DNA of 6,156 nt from Clostridia bacterium (GCA_017412445.1 JAFPYA010000162.1:1-6156), one strand, 5' to 3'; positions 1-5,675 are shown, counted from the first letter of the stretch. The notes: generated from the sequence alone by a model not told the origin. Numbers and translations: made by a program.

Positions 1-26
1 ATTACCAGGCTTAGCAGCTTTTTCAT
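1..26 (-). CDS. N-terminus of an exported or membrane protein (partial, leaves window)
   Basis: Only the first eight codons are visible, reading MKKLLSLV on the minus strand from an ATG at 26-24. Two lysines followed by a hydrophobic run is the usual start of a Sec signal peptide or lipoprotein leader. The start is supported by a good ribosome binding site, GGAGGA on the minus strand at 38-33, six bases upstream, and by a sigma-A promoter further upstream at 107-79. The product cannot be named from eight residues. A secreted or solute-binding protein would fit, but that is inference. Confidence 0.6.
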
Positions 27-49
27 GGTTTGTCCTCCATTCAAAAATT

Positions 50-66
50 TACCGTATTAAACGGTA
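50..66. promoter_or_regulatory. Small palindrome, possible operator or leader hairpin
   Basis: TACCGT (50-55) and ACGGTA (61-66) form a perfect 6-base inverted repeat around a 5-base AT-only centre. It sits just downstream of the predicted leftward transcription start (near 72) and upstream of that gene's ribosome binding site (38-33). This is a typical place for a repressor operator of the LacI or GntR type. It could also fold as a weak hairpin in the RNA leader. No regulator gene is visible in the window, and a 6-base arm in AT-rich DNA may be chance. Confidence 0.35.
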
Positions 67-78
67 TTGTTAGTTTGA

Positions 79-107
79 ATCATACCACAAAGCGCATCAA
101 ATTGCAA
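79..107 (-). promoter_or_regulatory. sigma-A promoter for the leftward gene
   Basis: Read on the minus strand, TTGCAA (107-102) is separated by exactly 17 bases from TATGAT (84-79). These are close to the -35 and -10 consensus sequences. Transcription would start near base 72, giving a leader of about 45 bases before the ATG at 26. The palindrome at 50-66 lies inside that leader. Confidence 0.65.
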
Positions 108-226
108 CATCATTCTATTACAAAGTGCAAAAATTATTGCTAAATTAATATATATTACGTAAAAATGAATATTTATGCAGGAATGATTGCACAACAAGCG
201 CCGAAAAGTTTTTTGCTCACGAAGTG
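108..226. other. AT-rich spacer between divergent promoters
   Basis: This stretch separates the two -35 boxes. Bases 111-180 contain about 20% G+C by direct count, against clearly GC-rich genes on either side. It contains no supportable gene, and I see no tRNA or riboswitch-like fold. It may act as an UP element or as a site for transcription factors, but no repeated motif is strong enough to name. Confidence 0.5.
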
Positions 227-255
227 TTGAAAAACAGTAAAATCCAGTATATAAT
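227..255 (+). promoter_or_regulatory. sigma-A promoter of the hydrogenase-sensor cassette
   Basis: TTGAAA (227-232), a 17-base spacer, and a perfect TATAAT (250-255) make a near-consensus housekeeping promoter. Transcription should start near 262, giving a leader of about 30 bases. No operator-like palindrome overlaps it, so the sequence gives no sign of repression; basal expression may be high. Confidence 0.8.
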
Positions 256-276
256 ATACGTATGAGATTTATATTC

Positions 277-283
277 TAAGGAG
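277..283 (+). promoter_or_regulatory. Ribosome binding site that decides the first start codon
   Basis: TAAGGAG ends at 283. The in-frame GTG at 287 would be only 3 bases downstream, whereas the ATG at 293 is 9 bases downstream. The ATG is therefore the better start for the first cassette gene. Confidence 0.7.
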
Positions 284-292
284 TGGGTGCAA

Positions 293-643
293 ATGAAATT
301 GAAGCGCATCATGGAGCTTTTGGACGCAAGGCCCCTTACGGACAAAGTGGACGAAGAGCTCGAATTGAACTGCGCCTGTGCCAGCGACATGATGAGCGAC
401 GTGCTGGCCTTCCCCAAGGAGCATATGATACTTCTGACCGGCCTGGTCAACCATCAGGTTATGCGCACCTGCGACATGCTCGACATACGCGCCGTTTGCT
501 TTACAAGAGGCAAGCTGCCTACGGCTGAGGCGCTCGAAATGGCAAACGAAGACGGCATAAGCGTAATCGCTACCGACCTAACCATGTTCATTGCCAGCGG
601 CAAGCTCTACAGCGGCGGCATGAACAACGGCACTATAGGCTGA
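293..643 (+). CDS. DRTGG-domain protein, first copy in cassette
   Basis: A 116-residue cytoplasmic protein consisting of essentially one DRTGG-type domain (Pfam PF07085 family, by recognition of its overall pattern). It has no signal peptide or membrane segment. The domain was named from phosphotransacetylase- and CBS-associated proteins, and its biochemical role is unknown. Small stand-alone versions often lie beside sensory or electron-bifurcating [FeFe]-hydrogenase genes in Clostridia. Visible landmarks are the D32-x-x-S35-D-V-L-A block, the LLTGL stretch (48-52) and the LDIRAV strand (63-68). Cysteines lie at 27, 29, 60 and 69. It aligns without gaps to the other DRTGG protein at 2430-2771, with D32 and S35 at the same numbers in both. 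It is first in the operon, directly after the sigma-A promoter, and ends 13 bases before the ATPase gene. A GTG at 287 is a less likely alternative start. Confidence 0.8.
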   Translation: MKLKRIMELLDARPLTDKVDEELELNCACASDMMSDVLAFPKEHMILLTGLVNHQVMRTCDMLDIRAVCFTRGKLPTAEALEMANEDGISVIATDLTMFIASGKLYSGGMNNGTIG

Positions 644-656
644 CGGGGTAACGCTC

Positions 657-1082
657 ATGAGTATAATAAGAGAAGAATATCCCGTAGAGGCTATGGACTT
701 TGTGACCGCCGGCGAGGCCTCTGCCCAGATAAAGCGAATGCTTAAAAAGCTGGGCGTGGACCCGGGCGTCATAAGGCGGCTTGCTATAGCCTGCTACGAA
801 GCCGAAATAAACCTTGTTATCCATTCCGACGGAGGCAAGCTCACGCTTGAGCTCAATCCCGACAACGTGACGCTTAAAAGCGATGACGTTGGCCCAGGCA
901 TTCCCGATATCGACCTTGCCATGAGCGAGGGCTATTCCACGGCCTCGGACGACGTGCGCATGATGGGCTTTGGTGCCGGCATGGGGCTTGCCAATATGGC
1001 GCGGAACGCCGACCATTTCCGCATAGATTCAAAGGTCGGCGAGGGCACGAGCATAGAGATGATATTCGACATAAAGAAATAG
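657..1082 (+). CDS. RsbW/RsbT-like GHKL ATPase (anti-sigma factor or serine kinase type)
   Basis: A 141-residue single-domain ATP-binding protein of the HATPase_c (GHKL) fold. The N-box is seen as E48-x-x-x-N52 within ACYEAEINLVIH (45-56). The G1 box is D77-V-G-P-G-I (77-82), the G2 box is GFGAGMGL (104-111), and a GEGT turn lies at 128-131. The length matches the RsbW/RsbT/SpoIIAB family, whose members either hold sigma factors or phosphorylate STAS-domain antagonists on serine. There is no dimerisation/phosphoacceptor domain, so it is not a classical histidine kinase. No sigma factor, STAS protein or PP2C phosphatase is visible nearby, so the partner is unknown; the adjacent DRTGG proteins or the hydrogenase homologue are candidates. 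The ribosome binding site is weak (GGGG at 645-648), suggesting translation coupled to the upstream gene. The stop codon at 1080-1082 overlaps the next gene's ribosome binding site. Confidence 0.85.
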   Translation: MSIIREEYPVEAMDFVTAGEASAQIKRMLKKLGVDPGVIRRLAIACYEAEINLVIHSDGGKLTLELNPDNVTLKSDDVGPGIPDIDLAMSEGYSTASDDVRMMGFGAGMGLANMARNADHFRIDSKVGEGTSIEMIFDIKK

Positions 1083-1087
1083 GAGGG
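1081..1087 (+). promoter_or_regulatory. Strong ribosome binding site supporting a TTG start
   Basis: AGGAGGG begins within the TAG stop of the ATPase gene and ends 7 bases before the TTG at 1095. This near-perfect site justifies the non-ATG start of the hydrogenase homologue and implies translational coupling between the two genes. Confidence 0.75.
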
Positions 1088-1094
1088 CAAGAGA

Positions 1095-2417
1095 TTGGCC
1101 GCCGTGAATCTACATTCGGTTAAACTCGATAAGGGTAAATGCGTGGGCTGCACCGGCTGCCTCAAGCGCTGCCCCACCGAAGCCATACGCATACGCAAGG
1201 GCAGAGCGACCATAATCGACGAGCTTTGCATAGACTGCGGTGAATGCATACGCGTTTGCCAGCAGCACGCCAAGATTGCTGTCACCGACCCCTTGAGCGC
1301 GATAAACCGATTCAAATACAAAATCGCGTTGCCTGCGCCTGCCCTGTTCGGCCAGTTTAAAAAGCTGAAGGACGTAAACAGCATAGCGCGCGGTCTGCTC
1401 CGCATGGGCTTCAGCTACGTGTTCGACGTTTCGCGCGGCGCGGATATAGCCTCACGCGCAATCATGGAAAAGCTCAAAAATCCGAATTGCCCGAGACCCC
1501 TCATTTCCTCCGCCTGTCCCGCGGTGCTCAGGCTTATACAGATACGCTTTCCCGAGCTTTTGGACAACGTGGTGGACGTGCGATCCCCTATGGAGATAGC
1601 GGCCTCCGCCGCGCGCAAGGAGTTCTGCGAAAAGAACAACGTGCCGTCGGAGGACGTAGGCTGCTTCTTCATAACCCCGTGCGCTGCCAAGGCCACGGCC
1701 ATACGCAACCCCATAGGCCACACCAAGAGCGCTGTGGACGGGGCGATATCAATCATAGAAATATACGGGCTTTTGTCCAGCCAATTGCGCCGCGACAAGA
1801 CCGGCGACGAGGACGGCTTTGACCGCACGCATTCCGGTTCGGCGCTGGGCATAGGCTGGGCGAGGAGCGGCGGCGAAAGCCTTGCGATAGAAGCGGACGA
1901 GGCTCTGGCCGTGGACGGCATAGAGAACGTCAGCAAGGTGCTCGAGGAGATAGAAAACGACCGTCTGCCCGACCTCAAGTATTTTGAGGGTCTGGCCTGC
2001 GACGGAGGCTGTGTAGGCGGCCCCATAGTATTTGAAAACGTGTACATCGCCCGCAACCGCATAAGGAAGCTCGTCGTGGATCTGCCCAAGGAGAAGATCA
2101 GCGACGCCGTGACCCTCGAGGAGGTCAAGGCACTCGGCAATGATGTGTGTTTCGATAAACCCATAGATCCAATAGAGGCCATGAAGCTGGATCAGGATTT
2201 CAAGGAAGCGCTCAAGAAGATGGATCAGATTGAGGAAGTGCGCAAAAAGCTGCCCGGCCTCGACTGCGGCTCCTGCGGCTCCCCCACCTGCCAGGCGCTG
2301 GCGGAGGATATAGTGCGCGGCTTTGCGAGGGAGCTGGACTGCCTGTTCCTGCTCAAGCAGAAGGTTGCGGATATGGCAAAGCAAATGGTCGAAGTGAGTG
2401 AACTTACAAGAGAATAG
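1095..2417 (+). CDS. Sensory-type [FeFe]-hydrogenase homologue (HydS-like)
   Basis: A 440-residue cytoplasmic iron-sulphur protein starting at TTG. Residues 16-26 and 45-55 form a two-[4Fe-4S] ferredoxin domain, with cysteines 16, 19, 22, 26 and 45, 48, 51, 55. Residues about 75-330 are the iron-hydrogenase large-subunit C-terminal domain (PF02906 type). Its H-cluster ligands are present: C141 (SSACPA), C196 (TPCAAK), and C302 and C306 (ACDGGC). Residues 391-416 form an extra FeS domain of the PF04060 type, with C391, C394, C399 and C416, followed by a short helical tail. Key departures from catalytic enzymes are Ala140 in place of the proton-relay cysteine, and Thr194 and Leu300 in place of two methionines that contact the H-cluster in CpI. 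K199 is kept, while the glutamate of the PCxxKxxE motif is Ala202. Alanine at the relay position is known from sensory hydrogenases such as that of Thermotoga maritima. The likely role is H2 or redox sensing, not fast catalysis. The PAS domain found in many HydS proteins is absent. No NuoE/NuoF-like partner or maturase gene is in the window. Confidence 0.88.
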   Translation: MAAVNLHSVKLDKGKCVGCTGCLKRCPTEAIRIRKGRATIIDELCIDCGECIRVCQQHAKIAVTDPLSAINRFKYKIALPAPALFGQFKKLKDVNSIARGLLRMGFSYVFDVSRGADIASRAIMEKLKNPNCPRPLISSACPAVLRLIQIRFPELLDNVVDVRSPMEIAASAARKEFCEKNNVPSEDVGCFFITPCAAKATAIRNPIGHTKSAVDGAISIIEIYGLLSSQLRRDKTGDEDGFDRTHSGSALGIGWARSGGESLAIEADEALAVDGIENVSKVLEEIENDRLPDLKYFEGLACDGGCVGGPIVFENVYIARNRIRKLVVDLPKEKISDAVTLEEVKALGNDVCFDKPIDPIEAMKLDQDFKEALKKMDQIEEVRKKLPGLDCGSCGSPTCQALAEDIVRGFARELDCLFLLKQKVADMAKQMVEVSELTRE

Positions 2418-2429
2418 GAGATAAAGACA

Positions 2430-2771
2430 ATGACCGTAAACGAAGTGGCTCAGATTCTGGGCGCAAGCATCATCACCAAAGAAGCGGACACAGCCAGAGA
2501 GGTCAAGGGCGGCTACACCTGCGATCTGCTCAGCTGGGTTATGGCTCATGGCCGCGAGGGCATGGCCTGGACGACCGTGCAGACGCACATGAACGTTATA
2601 GCGGTAGCGAGCCTGCACGACATGAGCTGCGTGATTATTCCCGAAGGCATTCACATGGAAAACGACGTCATCGAAAAAGCCGACGAGGAGGGTATATGCG
2701 TGCTGGCGTCCGAGCTCACCGCGTTTGAAATCTGCGGCAGACTGGCCGCCGCCGGAATAGGAGCCTGCTGA
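2430..2771 (+). CDS. DRTGG-domain protein, second copy in cassette
   Basis: A 113-residue soluble single-domain protein of the DRTGG family. The start has a ribosome binding site, TAGGAG (2415-2420), which overlaps the stop of the hydrogenase homologue. The pattern GGYTCDLLSWVMA (27-39), WTTVQTHMNVIAVASL (47-62) and a C-terminal ELTAFEICGRL (95-105) is closer to the canonical hydrogenase-linked DRTGG proteins than the first copy. D32 and S35 match the first copy exactly. Cysteines occur at 31, 67, 90, 102 and at the very last residue. Its function is unknown; a ligand-binding or adaptor role in the sensor system is inference. Its TGA stop shares one base with the ATG of the PHP gene, so the two are almost certainly translated together. 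Confidence 0.82.
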   Translation: MTVNEVAQILGASIITKEADTAREVKGGYTCDLLSWVMAHGREGMAWTTVQTHMNVIAVASLHDMSCVIIPEGIHMENDVIEKADEEGICVLASELTAFEICGRLAAAGIGAC

Positions 2772-3466
2772 TGAAGTTCGCGGTCGATTTGCACATGCAC
2801 TCATGTCTGTCGCCCTGCGGCGATATGGATATGACGCCGAACAACATCGTCAACATGTGCAAACTCAAGGAGCTGGATATGATCGCCGTGACGGATCACA
2901 ACACCGCCGGGCAGCTGAGGCCAATAAAGCTCATCGCGGACGCGATAGGCATAGGGCTGCTGCCGGGCATGGAATTGACGACCGCTGAGGACGCGCACAT
3001 GCTGGCATATTTCCGCACCGTGGACGAAGCTATCGCGTTCTCTGACGAAATCTATCCGCACCTTCCGAACATCAAAAACAAGCCGTCCCTGTTCGGTACC
3101 CAAGCCTTCATGAACGACGACGACGAGATAGTCGGGGAAGAACCGAAGCTGCTCTTGAACGCTCTGGATCTGTCAATAGACAAGCTGTTCAACATGGTCA
3201 AAGAACGCGGAGGACTCGCGATACCCGCGCATATAAACCGCGGCACAAACGGCATACTTCAGGCGCTGGGCTTTCTGCCTCCGGACATACCCTTCCCCGC
3301 GCTCGAGGTGACCAAGGGGCTTCCGCTTCCGCACAAGGGCATACCGGATGTAAAGCAGCTGCATTCCTCCGACGCGCACTATCTGGAAGACATATTCGAG
3401 CGCGAGGAATTTCTGGATCTGGCCGCGCCCACGCCCGACGCGTTTTTCGACTACATACTTTCATAA
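2771..3466 (+). CDS. PHP-domain metal-dependent phosphoesterase
   Basis: A 231-residue protein of the PHP superfamily (PF02811), which hydrolyses phosphate esters with two or three divalent metal ions. Relatives include histidinol phosphatase, the 3'-5' exonuclease of PolC/DnaE and small-nucleotide phosphatases. The metal-binding motifs are complete: D6-L-H8-M-H10, T41-D42-H43, E68, H76, H154 (PAH) and the terminal S-D201-A-H203. It should therefore be catalytically active. It has no signal peptide and is cytoplasmic. The start codon overlaps the previous stop (TGATG at 2769-2773), indicating translational coupling. PHP proteins of this size commonly sit beside DRTGG and [FeFe]-hydrogenase genes in Clostridia. 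The natural substrate is not known; a signalling nucleotide or phosphoprotein in the sensor circuit is possible but unproven. The sequence shows no helix-hairpin-helix or polymerase fusion. Confidence 0.85.
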   Translation: MKFAVDLHMHSCLSPCGDMDMTPNNIVNMCKLKELDMIAVTDHNTAGQLRPIKLIADAIGIGLLPGMELTTAEDAHMLAYFRTVDEAIAFSDEIYPHLPNIKNKPSLFGTQAFMNDDDEIVGEEPKLLLNALDLSIDKLFNMVKERGGLAIPAHINRGTNGILQALGFLPPDIPFPALEVTKGLPLPHKGIPDVKQLHSSDAHYLEDIFEREEFLDLAAPTPDAFFDYILS

Positions 3467-3493
3467 GCAACACGGTTGACAGTGAGGTAAAAG

Positions 3494-4450
3494 ATGAGCT
3501 ACAGCGACGAAGCATTTGCGATGATGCTTTTGACAATGCCCATGAGCCCCATGGGAGACGGAGGTGTCGCTCCCCTCTCAGCCGAGGAGCTGGGCGCACT
3601 GGCCGGCAGGTTTGACCCGACCGATCAAAGCAAGCTCAGCAAGCTTTTGCGCATGGACACCTTCGAAATGCAGCGTCAGGCCGGCATAGACGGCGAGCTT
3701 GCCTACAGGGTTTTTGCCCTTAGCCGGAGGGACGCGCTGCTCTACAAGCTGATTGACGACTGCGCCGAAAGAAACACGCTCATCGTGACTCCGTTTGAAA
3801 GCGAATACCCCAAAAGTATTTCCGCAAAGCTCGGCAAGTATCAAAGCCCGGTGCTGTTCATGAGCGGCAACCCCGCCCTGCTCGAGGGCGGATACATAGG
3901 CATAACAGGAATATCAGGCATAAAGACGCAGCCCGAGCTCAGGCGCGGGCTGGATTACCTCGTGCAGATGGCCGCCGTGAACGGCTTTGGGGTCGCCACG
4001 GGCGACGAAGCGGGCGTCTGCCGCATGGCCATAGGTGACGCGCTCGAAAAAGAATCGAGAGTCATCTGCGTGATGACAGGCGGCTTTTACGATTACATAG
4101 GTGACCCCGCACACGCTCTGGCAATCAAAAATAAGAATATGCTCGTAGTAACTATGGCACACCCGGCGGCCAAATACAATCCGGCGCTCGTGCCGCTTCG
4201 CACGCGCCTGATATTTGCATTGTCCAAAGCGGCCTTCGTGTTGACGAGCGACGGCAAAAGGGGCGAAGCGGACGCGGCCAAACGAAAGCTCTGTGACAAC
4301 CTCTACGTGCTCAGCGACCCCGCGTCGCCGCCCCTGATGTCACTTTCTCAGAAGGGCTTTACTCCGGTTAACGATTTGAGCAAGCTCGACGTAAACAGGC
4401 TGGCCGAAATCTGGTCCGAGCCCGAGGTGCAGCAGATCAGCTTTCTGTAA
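3494..4450 (+). CDS. Divergent DprA-like (Rossmann-fold) protein
   Basis: A 318-residue protein resembling the DNA-processing protein DprA/Smf, which loads RecA on single-stranded DNA in transformation. The match rests on the order of landmarks: an N-terminal helical region (about 25-95), YP (105-106), the strand leading to LFMSGN (121-126) and ALL (128-130), a Rossmann strand GYIGITGI (133-140), TGDEAGV (169-175) where DprA has SGxAxGID, and RTRLIFALS (236-244) where DprA has RNRIIAGLS. Several signature residues are changed, and the C-terminal winged-helix region of many DprA proteins is missing. It may be a paralogue that binds a nucleotide or ligand instead of acting as a genuine transformation factor. 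The start has a ribosome binding site at 3484-3488 (GAGGT), 5 bases from the ATG. It lies 27 bases after the PHP gene on the same strand and before the terminator, so it is probably the last gene of the cassette. Confidence 0.68.
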   Translation: MSYSDEAFAMMLLTMPMSPMGDGGVAPLSAEELGALAGRFDPTDQSKLSKLLRMDTFEMQRQAGIDGELAYRVFALSRRDALLYKLIDDCAERNTLIVTPFESEYPKSISAKLGKYQSPVLFMSGNPALLEGGYIGITGISGIKTQPELRRGLDYLVQMAAVNGFGVATGDEAGVCRMAIGDALEKESRVICVMTGGFYDYIGDPAHALAIKNKNMLVVTMAHPAAKYNPALVPLRTRLIFALSKAAFVLTSDGKRGEADAAKRKLCDNLYVLSDPASPPLMSLSQKGFTPVNDLSKLDVNRLAEIWSEPEVQQISFL

Positions 4451-4475
4451 GATATATATTCCAGGTTCATTAAAT

Positions 4476-4516
4476 AGCGCCGCTTCGGCTGGTGAAAAGC
4501 CAAAGCGGCGCTTTTT
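4476..4516 (+). terminator. Intrinsic terminator of the cassette
   Basis: A 10-base perfect GC-rich stem (4476-4485 with 4503-4512) continues past one C-A mismatch into four more pairs (4487-4490 with 4498-4501), closed by a 7-base loop. Five T residues follow at 4512-4516. It begins 26 bases after the stop of the DprA-like gene. The opposite strand lacks a clean U-tract after the stem, with only an interrupted TATTTA there, so service to the convergent leftward gene is possible but weaker. Confidence 0.88.
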
Positions 4517-4526
4517 ATATTTCAGT

Positions 4527-5666
4527 TTAGTTTATTTTTTTCAGCATTTCGGCGTAGGCCATAATATAGGGTCCCACGCCCTTGCCCTCCTGAGGCATGT
4601 AGTATTCGGGACGGCGGTAATTGTCTTCCCCGCTTGCGGTTGCCACAAGGTATACGTCGGTGAGCGCGCTGCCCTTGAGCTTCTGCGCCGTAAGGCAGTT
4701 AAACACATCTTCGCCGATGGCGGCATACTTTTTGTCTATGAGGCCGAGCCTTGCGCCCTTAAGCATAGCGTAGCTGAGCATTGCCGTGCCGCTCGACTCG
4801 GGCTCGTTGCCGTTTCCGCGCTCCTCGTTTACGAGGTTCAGCCACAGGCCGTCCTTGTCGCGGTATCTGAGCATGGCCTCGCAGAATGCGGCAAACGCCT
4901 CAGACAGCTCCTTTCTGTCCTCCCCTTCAAGGCATTCAAGCACGTCCGCCTGAGCCATCGCGTACCAGCCGCAGGCTCTGAGCCAATGGAACTTACACAC
5001 GTCGTCCTTTGAGTTACCTGCATGGTAGAGCAGCCCCGTCTCGGGATTTTTCAGCTCAATGTTCACCCAGCGGAAGCGGTCGGCAATTTCCCTGAGTGCC
5101 TTGGTATTGTTCGTCTTTTGGGCGTACCTTGCCATGAAGACCTGACCCATATACAGTCCGTCCAGCCACACCTTGTAGCGTGGCGGCTTGCCGTCGTCCC
5201 AGCAGTGGAAGTAGTTGCCGCCCAAATCTGCGGGAGCAAACTGTCCGTTCACCGTATACAGGTCATGCCAGAGCGCATCCGCGAGTCGCCCCAGCTCCTC
5301 GTCCTCATCGTAAAAATACATCACAAGGCTCGCGGTCTTGTAGCAGTCGAGGCCGTGGTCAGGCACGTAACCCGCGTATTTGTTGAGCCACCCATCGGTT
5401 TCGACCGCGTGCAGGTAGCGCTTTACATAGTCCTTATACCTTTCGCCCTGACCGGCCTCGTACATGTAATAAAGCCCCTCCATGACAACGCCGATGTAGT
5501 AGCTCCAGTCGTAGAGAAACTTTTTGCCGTTTTTAAGGCTTCTGTGCTCGTTGTCCCAGGCAAAGAACCTGTCCTCGTCCTCGACTATCGCCTTGGGGTC
5601 GGCATCCTTCGCGTCGACCGTAAGCGCGTCTATGAACGCCCGCGCCCTTTTCATTTCCTCACTCAT
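4527..5666 (-). CDS. GH88/GH105 family unsaturated glucuronyl or rhamnogalacturonyl hydrolase
   Basis: A 379-residue protein of the GH88/GH105 (YteR-like) six-hairpin fold, which removes the unsaturated uronic acid left by polysaccharide lyases through hydration of its double bond. Diagnostic stretches are DHGLDCYKTA (103-112), KVWLDGLYMGQVFMARYA (165-182), FHWLRACGWYAMA (226-238) and ESSGTAMLSYA (290-300). Asp169 in WLDGLYMG corresponds to the conserved catalytic aspartate of the family. Asp107 is a plausible equivalent of the other conserved aspartate. The length is usual for GH105. No signal peptide is seen, so it acts in the cytoplasm on imported oligosaccharides from pectin or a glycosaminoglycan; the exact substrate cannot be read from sequence. 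The ATG at 5666-5664 has a ribosome binding site, GAGG at 5677-5674, overlapping the TGA of the upstream ABC-F gene. Confidence 0.85.
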   Translation of the reverse strand: MSEEMKRARAFIDALTVDAKDADPKAIVEDEDRFFAWDNEHRSLKNGKKFLYDWSYYIGVVMEGLYYMYEAGQGERYKDYVKRYLHAVETDGWLNKYAGYVPDHGLDCYKTASLVMYFYDEDEELGRLADALWHDLYTVNGQFAPADLGGNYFHCWDDGKPPRYKVWLDGLYMGQVFMARYAQKTNNTKALREIADRFRWVNIELKNPETGLLYHAGNSKDDVCKFHWLRACGWYAMAQADVLECLEGEDRKELSEAFAAFCEAMLRYRDKDGLWLNLVNEERGNGNEPESSGTAMLSYAMLKGARLGLIDKKYAAIGEDVFNCLTAQKLKGSALTDVYLVATASGEDNYRRPEYYMPQEGKGVGPYIMAYAEMLKKIN

Positions 5667-5675
5667 GCTTAAGCC

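Noticed and set aside
109..187. Inverted 7-base repeat ATCATTC (109-115) and GAATGAT (181-187)
   Set aside because: Short arms 65 bases apart in a very AT-rich spacer are expected by chance, and neither overlaps a promoter element in a meaningful way.
283..528. Plus-strand open frame of 81 codons overlapping the first DRTGG gene
   Set aside because: It begins directly at the ribosome binding site and gives an arginine-rich sequence without a domain; the DRTGG frame explains the region.
1415..2182. Minus-strand open frame of 255 codons
   Set aside because: It is serine-rich and low in recognisable structure, entirely antisense to the hydrogenase domain, a typical shadow frame.
1095..2417. 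Assignment as a bulk H2-evolving HydA
   Set aside because: The relay cysteine is alanine, two pocket methionines are replaced, and no NuoE/NuoF partners are adjacent. The sensory class fits better.
1749..2804. Long minus-strand open frame of 351 codons
   Set aside because: It lies opposite the hydrogenase homologue and second DRTGG gene, both with clear motifs and ribosome binding sites. Its translation matches no recognisable domain; long antisense frames are common in GC-rich genes.
3476..3504. TTGACA just before the DprA-like gene as a possible internal promoter
   Set aside because: The -35 is perfect, but at 17-base spacing the -10 would be CTACAG inside the coding region, which is poor. 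The gene is better explained as the last member of the operon.
5022..5672. Plus-strand open frame of 216 codons opposite the glycosidase
   Set aside because: The minus strand carries the family motifs including WLDGLYMG. The plus frame is valine- and histidine-rich with no domain and no convincing ribosome binding site.
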